DNA from: Burkholderiaceae bacterium
GTDB taxonomy: Bacteria > Pseudomonadota > Gammaproteobacteria > Burkholderiales > Burkholderiaceae_C
Direction of reading: 5' to 3'
Assembly: GCA_019751915.1 (NCBI GenBank)
Contig: JAIEMS010000020.1
Coordinates: 1-64,000, forward strand
DNA length: 64,000 nt
Numbering within the stretch: the stretch's first letter is position 1; each line of letters opens with the position of its first letter. A model generated the notes under the pieces. That model saw only the letters and a list, made by a program, of their open reading frames with translations. It was not told the origin of the DNA and did no database searches. Positions 56,375 through 64,000 of the stretch are shown here, one piece after another. The translations under genes were made by a program, and so were the position numbers.

Positions 56375-57340
56375 TCAGGACAGCCGCTGCACGCCGGGCA
56401 ACTCGCAAGCGTAGATGGCATTGCGCAGCGCGGCGATGGCCTCGTAGCGGGTAAAACTGCGCCGCCAAGCCAGCACCACCCGGCGCTGTGGCGGCGGACT
56501 GGCATCTTCTTCACAAACGGGCAGGTAGTGGATGTGGCTTTCTTCGCTCTTGCGCCGCCGGGCCGTAGCGAGCAGGGCCTCACGGGGCACGGCCAAACGC
56601 GGCACCAAGGTCACGCCCATACCTGCGGCGACCATGTATTTGATCGTCTCCAGTGACGAGCCTTCAAAACTCTTACGGATGCCCTCGGTGTGGCTCGAAA
56701 AGCGCGCAAATTCCGGGCAAACTTCCAGCACATGGTCGCGAAAACAGTGCCCAGCGCCCAGCAGCAGCATGTTTTCGTTTTTCAGTTGTGCCGCTGACAC
56801 CGACTTTTGCCGCGCTAGCGGATGGTTGCTGGGCACTGCGGCCATAAAAGGCTCGTCGTACAGCGCCGCTGTCGCCAGCCCGGCATCCGGAAACGGCTCG
56901 GCCAGCACCGCGCAATCGATCTCGCCGGTGCGCAGCATCTCCAGCAACTTGACGGTAAAGTTCTCTTGCAACACCAGTGGCATTTGCGGTGTGCGCGCAA
57001 TGCTCTGGCGCACCAAATCAGGCAGCAGGTAGGGGCCGATGGTGTAGATCACGCCCAGCGTCAAAGCACCGGCCAGTGGGTCTTTGCCGCGCTTGGCAAT
57101 TTCTTTGATGGCACCGGCTTGCTCCAACACGCTTTGCGCTTGGCGCACGATTTCTTCGCCCAGTGGTGTCACCGACACCTCGCCGACATTGCGCTCGAAC
57201 AGTTTGACATCCAGCTCCTCTTCGAGCTTTTTGACCGCTACCGACAGCGTCGGCTGCGAAACATGGCAAGCGTCGGCAGCCCGCCCAAAATGGCGCTCAC
57301 GGGCCACGGCAACGATGTATTTAAGTTCGGTAAGGGTCAT
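56375..57340 (-). CDS. oxyR: Peroxide-sensing LysR-family regulator OxyR
   Basis: 321 residues. The LysR helix-turn-helix at the N-terminus is [40 protein letters not shown]. The redox pair is at the E. coli positions, C199 and C208 in [18 protein letters not shown]. The effector fold continues with [19 protein letters not shown]. It therefore should form the C199-C208 disulphide with peroxide. dps follows 109 bases downstream on the same strand; the gene upstream (EAL protein) is divergent with a 67-base gap. Confidence 0.96.
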   Translation of the reverse strand: MTLTELKYIVAVARERHFGRAADACHVSQPTLSVAVKKLEEELDVKLFERNVGEVSVTPLGEEIVRQAQSVLEQAGAIKEIAKRGKDPLAGALTLGVIYTIGPYLLPDLVRQSIARTPQMPLVLQENFTVKLLEMLRTGEIDCAVLAEPFPDAGLATAALYDEPFMAAVPSNHPLARQKSVSAAQLKNENMLLLGAGHCFRDHVLEVCPEFARFSSHTEGIRKSFEGSSLETIKYMVAAGMGVTLVPRLAVPREALLATARRRKSEESHIHYLPVCEEDASPPPQRRVVLAWRRSFTRYEAIAALRNAIYACELPGVQRLS

Positions 57341-57407
57341 CAGGCCTGCAGTTTAAGCATGGGTACATGCTGCGCATGGCAGCCAGATTCCCTATGATTC
57401 GAGCACC

Positions 57408-60178
57408 ATGCCCCTAAATCCCCAAAAATCCTTGCATCTGCGCCTTTGGGTCATCATTGGCTTGGCCGTTTTGCCCTTGTTTTTGATGTCTTTTTGGGAC
57501 TACCAAGAACGCCGCCAAAATGCCATTACCAGTCTGGGCAACGACGTGGCCCGGATGCTGGCATCAGCACGGCTAGAGGAAGATGCCGCCATCCAAAACG
57601 TGCGGCTGGTACTCGAAATCATGTCCCGCTCAGACCGGATGGCCTCGATTGACCCGAGCATCTGCTCAACTTTGGCTGCGCGCCTGATGAAATCGGCCGA
57701 TAACTTTATCAACATCGGAGCGGCACTGCCCGATGGGACGGTGTTTTGCAGTGCCCAACCTATGCACGGGCTGACGAGCAGCGTTACCGATAGGGCATGG
57801 TTTCAAGATGCGTTGGTTAGCCACGGCCTGAGCGCCGGTGAATACGTCATCGGGCGCATTTCCAGAAAGCCCGGCATGCTTTTTGGTTACCCGATGCACG
57901 ACGAATCGGGCCAAGTCAGGGTGGTTTTGTTTGCCTCGCTGCCCGTGACTTGGTTTCAAAAACTGCTCGAATCCATCTACCTGCCCGATGGCTGGCAGGC
58001 CATGCTCCTCAATGAGGGTGGCGAGGTGCTGTCGCAATGGCCAGCCCCGGAGCGCATTCAGTTGCCACAGCCAACGGCCACTGAACCTTTTTTTACGGCC
58101 CTCGCACAAGGCAAAAAAATCAGCGAACTGGTCGGGCTAGATGGTCAAAAGCGCATGTATGGCGTATCGGCCTTGGGCTTGAGCAAAACACCCATCGTGT
58201 TGGCCATTGGTGCCCCAGCAGATCGCTCCTTGGGCCACATTGACCAAGACTTCCAGTTGCGCGTGGCACTGCTGGTCGCCATGGCCTTGGTTTCGGCCTT
58301 GGTAGCGCGCTTTTACATTTACGGCCTGATAGAGGCTTGGACGGGCAAAGTCACCCGAACCCTTCAAGCCATTGCGGTGGGCAAGCTCGAAACACGCATC
58401 AGCGAGTTTTCGCAGGTGCAAGAATTCCAAGCCGTCGAACACGGCATCAACCACATGGTGACCGAACTGGGCCGGCGCGATACCGAACTGCGCCGACTGT
58501 CGATTGCCGTTGAACAAAGCCCTGAGTCGATTGTGATTACCGATGTCAACTCTTGTATCGAGTACGTCAACGAGGCTTTTTTACGCACCACCGGCTACCA
58601 GCGTGGGGACGTGATCGGCAAAAACCCCCGGCTCCTGAACGCGGGCAAAACCCCTAAGGCCACCTACGAAGAAATGTGGGCCACGCTGCGCCAAGGTCAG
58701 CCCTGGCGCGGTGAGTTTCACAACACCCGCAAAGATGGCTCCACCTATTTAGAGCTGGCGACCATCGCGCCCATTTTTGACCGCCAAGGCACAGTCACCC
58801 ACTACGTGGCGGTCAAAGAAGACATCACCCAACGCAAACAGTCCGAAGCGCTGGTACACCGGCTGGCCTACTACGACCCCTTGACCGAACTGCCCAACCG
58901 CACCTTGCTGCAAGACCGCCTCAGCCAAGCCAGTTTGCACAGTACGCGCAGCCACTGCCACGGCATGCTGCTGGTGATTGACATTGACCGTTTCAAGCAA
59001 CTCAACGACACCCGAGGCCACCATGCTGGCGATTTGATGCTACAAGAAGTGGCCCGGCGCATCAAAAGCAACGTGCGCGAACAAGACACCGTGGCCCGTC
59101 TCAGCGACAACACGTTTGCCTTGGTCGTCGACCAAATGAGCGAAGCGGCCGATACCGCCGCCGCTGAAGCACGCTTGATTGCCCAAAAGGTTCACCAAAC
59201 CTTGGCTGCGCCCTACGATGTCGGCGATACCCACAGGCCCTATGCCACGACCAGCAGCATCGGCATTGCGTTGTTCAATGGCCGCGAGGCGGCCAACGAA
59301 AGCTTTCTCAAGCAGGCCGAAGTAGCGCTTTACAAGGCCAAAGAAGAGGGCGGCAACACCATCTTGTTTTTCAATACCTCGATGCAAGCCAACGTCGAGG
59401 CCCGCGCTGCACTCGAAATGGGCCTGCGCGAGGCGATTGTGCAGAACGCGTTTCAGTTGTTTTACCAAGTACAGGTCGATCAAACCGGCAAACCCGTCGG
59501 GGCCGAGGCATTGATACGCTGGTTTGATCCCCACGGCAAAATGATTTCGCCTGCCGACTTCATTCCGCTGGCCGAAGAAACCGGCTTGATTGTGCCCATC
59601 GGCCAGTGGGTGCTCGAAACCGCCTGCCAGCAGCTGCATATTTGGCAACAACGCCCAGAAACAAAGCATTTGGCGGTGGCCGTCAATGTCAGCTCCAAGC
59701 AATTTCACCAAGCCGATTTTGTCGATCAGGTTCATCTGACCCTCGAACGCATCGGCATTGACCCCAGTCGGCTCAAGCTGGAGCTGACCGAAAGCGTCAT
59801 TTTGGGGGACATGGAAGCCACCATTGCCCGGATGGGCCAGTTGCGCGCCTTGGGGTTGCGCTTCTCGTTGGACGATTTTGGCACCGGCTATTCGTCGTTG
59901 TCGTACCTCAAGCGCCTGCCGTTTGACCAGCTCAAGATTGACCAATCGTTTGTCCGCGATATGCTGGACGACCAAAGCAGTGCTGCCATCGTTCGGGCCA
60001 TTTTGGTCATGAGCGAAGCGCTGGGCCTTGAGGTGGTGGCCGAAGGGGTCGAAACGCTGGCGCAAAGCCAGTTTCTGATCGATAACGGTTGCCAGTTCTG
60101 TCAAGGCTATTTGTACGGCAGGCCCACCCCCATCCACCACTGGGAAGCGACCCACCTGCCGGGCCAGAGCACCCCGGT

Positions 60179-60182
<4 letters not shown>
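57408..60182 (+). CDS. Membrane PAS-GGDEF-EAL protein, GGDEF degenerate; probable c-di-GMP phosphodiesterase
   Basis: 924 residues. TM1 near 13-27, a periplasmic Cache-like sensor (about 35-285), TM2 near 290-310 (VALLVAMALVSALVARFYIY), HAMP-like linker, PAS (about 365-480: AVEQSPESIVITDVNSCIEY), then GGDEF and EAL. The cyclase signature position reads SDNTF (about residue 566), so catalysis there is unlikely. EAL is complete: GAEALIRWFDP (about 700), AVNVSSKQFHQ, ELTES, LDDFGTGYSSLSYLKRLPFD, KIDQSFV and EGVET. The product should hydrolyse c-di-GMP in response to a periplasmic or PAS signal. Stop overlaps the recG stop by four bases. Confidence 0.93.
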
Positions 60183-62323
<2,141 letters not shown>

Positions 62324-62422
62324 ATGCGCATTTTTATAGAGAACCGCGCCGTGCAATGGTAAATTGATCCGCCCGAAGAACCTACGGATTGACACCTCTG
62401 CCCAAAGCAAGGAACCTCTTTT

Positions 62423-62866
62423 ATGGACAGCCCTCCCATCGCGCTGCATCGTAAATCGCTGTTGCTGGCCTACCAATTGCCCTCGCGCTTGGAGGAAATA
62501 GAAAAGCTGGCCCAAGCCATCGAAGCGGCGCTGACCGAGCGCCCCGATTTGGCTTTTGCGGCCCAACTGTGCTTGGAAGAGCTGATTACCAACACCATCG
62601 AGCATGGGCTTCAAGGCCAAACCGACCGGCTCATTGATGTTCGTATCAGCATGTCCGATGAATGGCTGGAAATTTGCCTCAAAGACGATGCCCCACAGTT
62701 TGACCCCTTCCTGCAAGCGCCTGCACCTGATTTAGACGCAGCCCTTGAAGATCGGCACATAGGCGGTCTGGGCGTTCACTTGGTCAAGACTTTGATGGAC
62801 GATGCCCGTGCCTACTACGACGGCAGTGGCAACTTGGTGGTCTTGCTCAAAACATTGCGCCGTTAA
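62423..62866 (+). CDS. RsbW/SpoIIAB-like ATP-binding protein
   Basis: 147 residues, single HATPase_c_2 domain. The N-box is LCLEELITNTIEHGL, G1 region LKDDAPQFDPFLQAP and G2 IGGLGVHLVKTLMDDARAYY. Such proteins are serine kinases of anti-sigma-factor antagonists in partner-switching systems, or stand-alone ATPases. No STAS antagonist or PP2C phosphatase lies in the window, though they could follow to the right. AAGGAA precedes the ATG. It is 121 bases upstream of the HD-GYP gene, so a shared signalling role is possible. Confidence 0.85.
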   Translation: MDSPPIALHRKSLLLAYQLPSRLEEIEKLAQAIEAALTERPDLAFAAQLCLEELITNTIEHGLQGQTDRLIDVRISMSDEWLEICLKDDAPQFDPFLQAPAPDLDAALEDRHIGGLGVHLVKTLMDDARAYYDGSGNLVVLLKTLRR

Positions 62867-62986
62867 TCGTTACCGTGGTGCAACAGTACGTAACTTACGG
62901 CAAAACTTGTCCAAAACGACTACGATGGCTGACCCCCATCGATTGACAACCCGATTTCCGACGGGTTTCGTTCTCCGACACTGCCC

Positions 62987-64000
62987 ATGCTCAAGCGAAT
63001 CAGCGTTCACCATCTCACTGTGGGTATGTACCTGCATGAATTTTGTGGCTCTTGGATGGAACACCCATTCTGGCGCGCCCAATTTTTGCTCAAAGACCCC
63101 ACCGATTTGGTACGCATCCACGAAACCGACATCAGCGAAGTCTGGATCGACACCTCGCGCGGCGTAGACGTAGCCTTGGGTGTGGCCTCGACCACCGTAG
63201 AAGAAGCCGATGCCCAAGTCGATACCGACTTCAACCGGCTCGAACAGATGCCCGCGCTCAATGTGCAGCTTGAACCCATACCTGTGGTTCGGCCCCCAAC
63301 GGTCACACCGGTTCGGCGCAATCGCCTGCCCACCAGCATGAAAGAGGAGCTGCACCACGCAGCTTCCATCTGCCAGCAGGGCAAAACCGCCATGGTGTCG
63401 ATGCTGCACGAAGCGCGCATGGGTAACGCCATCGATACCGCCCAAGTAACAGACTTGGTCGAAGAAATCTCCAACTCAGTACTGCGCAACCCCGGTGCCT
63501 TGATCAGCTTGGCGCGGCTCAAAACAGCCGACGACTACTCGTACATGCACTCGGTGGCAGTGTGCGCCCTGATGATCGCGCTGGCACGGCAAATCCATCT
63601 GGACGAAGAATCCACACGCTCGGCAGGCATGGCCGGGCTGCTACACGATTTGGGCAAAGCGATCATCCCGCTGAACGTGCTCAACAAACCGGGCAAACTA
63701 ACCGACGAAGAATTCGACATTGTGCGCAGCCACCCGGTCGATGGCTACAACATGCTCAAACAAGGCGGCACCGTCGATGATGCCGTGCTAGATGCCTGCT
63801 TGCACCACCACGAGAAAATCGATGGTTCGGGCTACCCCGACCGCCTGCCCGGAGAGCAAATCAGCCTGATTGCCAAAATGGCCGCTATTTGCGATGTGTA
63901 CGACGCTATCACCTCCAACCGCCCTTACAAAAGCGGTTGGGATCCGGCAGAGTCACTGCGGCGCATGGCCCAGTGGACGGGCCACTTTGACACCCGGTTG
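62987..64000 (+). CDS. HD-GYP domain c-di-GMP phosphodiesterase, N-terminal part (3' end outside window)
   Basis: The frame is open from ATG 62987 to the right edge (338 codons seen). The N-terminal DUF3391-type domain begins MLKRISVHHLTVGMYLHEFC and includes ISEVWIDTSRGVDVA. The HD-GYP domain has HSVAVCALMIALARQIHLDE, GLLHDLGKAIIPLNVL (HD about residue 220), ACLHHHEKIDGSGYPDRLPG (GYP about 283) and AKMAAICDVYDAITSNRPYK. All metal ligands visible so far are intact, so c-di-GMP hydrolysis is likely. The stop codon and any further domain are not seen. Confidence 0.93.
   Translation, partial: MLKRISVHHLTVGMYLHEFCGSWMEHPFWRAQFLLKDPTDLVRIHETDISEVWIDTSRGVDVALGVASTTVEEADAQVDTDFNRLEQMPALNVQLEPIPVVRPPTVTPVRRNRLPTSMKEELHHAASICQQGKTAMVSMLHEARMGNAIDTAQVTDLVEEISNSVLRNPGALISLARLKTADDYSYMHSVAVCALMIALARQIHLDEESTRSAGMAGLLHDLGKAIIPLNVLNKPGKLTDEEFDIVRSHPVDGYNMLKQGGTVDDAVLDACLHHHEKIDGSGYPDRLPGEQISLIAKMAAICDVYDAITSNRPYKSGWDPAESLRRMAQWTGHFDTRL

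Noticed and set aside
56266-56583. Long N-terminal extension of dps with many Cys residues
   Set aside because: It is not conserved in Dps. ATG 56265 has a good ribosome-binding site and gives the usual length.
62324-62716. N-terminal extension of recG upstream of ATG 62323
   Set aside because: The added residues do not resemble RecG, and the extension would lie on the opposite strand of the RsbW-like gene's coding sequence.

Overview
The window looks like a chromosomal segment from a motile, flagellated betaproteobacterium of the order Burkholderiales, most likely Comamonadaceae-like. This rests on gene families and order, not on a search: oxyR-dps-ubiA-proC lying close to recG, a PhaM-type PHA-granule protein, a DUF2145 protein, a recC-recB-recD cluster, an initiator tRNA behind a spc/alpha ribosomal operon, and short AT-rich intergenic repeats containing a GCGCTAG core. 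I cannot fix the genus. Base composition is moderately GC-rich, with AT-richer flagellar genes and an AT-rich 5' half in one metalloprotease gene.

Layout. 1-5.5 kb: the end of a flagellar operon, fliK (cut by the window edge) then fliL-M-N-O-P-Q-R, giving hook-length control, the C-ring switch and the type III export gate. 5.6-7.3 kb: an oppositely oriented two-component pair (receiver-kinase plus LuxR-type regulator). 7.5-13.9 kb: a chemotaxis cluster with a small protein carrying a CheZ-like motif, then cheY, cheA, cheW, cheR, cheD and cheB. 14-24.6 kb: housekeeping and unknown genes, including the helicase rep, universal stress protein, tgt, a chemoreceptor ending in a WESF tether, a zinc-ribbon membrane protein, DUF2145 and YiaA-like proteins. 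24.7-33.5 kb: a secreted reprolysin-like metalloprotease, an LplT-PlsC fusion, an XRE regulator, a YXWGXW protein with calcium-loop repeats, a FIST protein, PhaM and a PCu(A)C copper chaperone. 33.5-42.9 kb: recC-recB-recD. 43-52.1 kb: tRNA-fMet and an 18-gene run, read right to left from rplN to rplQ, with a strong promoter and a 5'-end hairpin in front of rplN. 52.2-64 kb: proC, ubiA, a CYTH-CHAD protein, dps, oxyR, an EAL protein with a degenerate GGDEF motif, recG, an RsbW-like ATPase and a truncated HD-GYP gene.

How they fit together. The first 14 kb supply motor, switch and signalling core, and the receptor near 20 kb can feed them, its tail probably tethering CheR/CheB. The right end adds c-di-GMP turnover (EAL and HD-GYP). 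OxyR and Dps form a peroxide-defence pair, and RecBCD, Rep and RecG cover replication and repair.

No phage, insertion sequence, plasmid module or CRISPR array is present. The most unusual signals are non-coding: a GGGCGT tandem tract inside fliK; three solitary CRISPR-repeat-like elements that each abut an ATG; a second family of small palindromic repeats that supply coding ends of neighbouring genes; and a hairpin placed at the predicted first base of the ribosomal-protein mRNA. The only gene-free stretch above 300 bases is 51916-52252, described under its promoter, hairpin and repeat entries.
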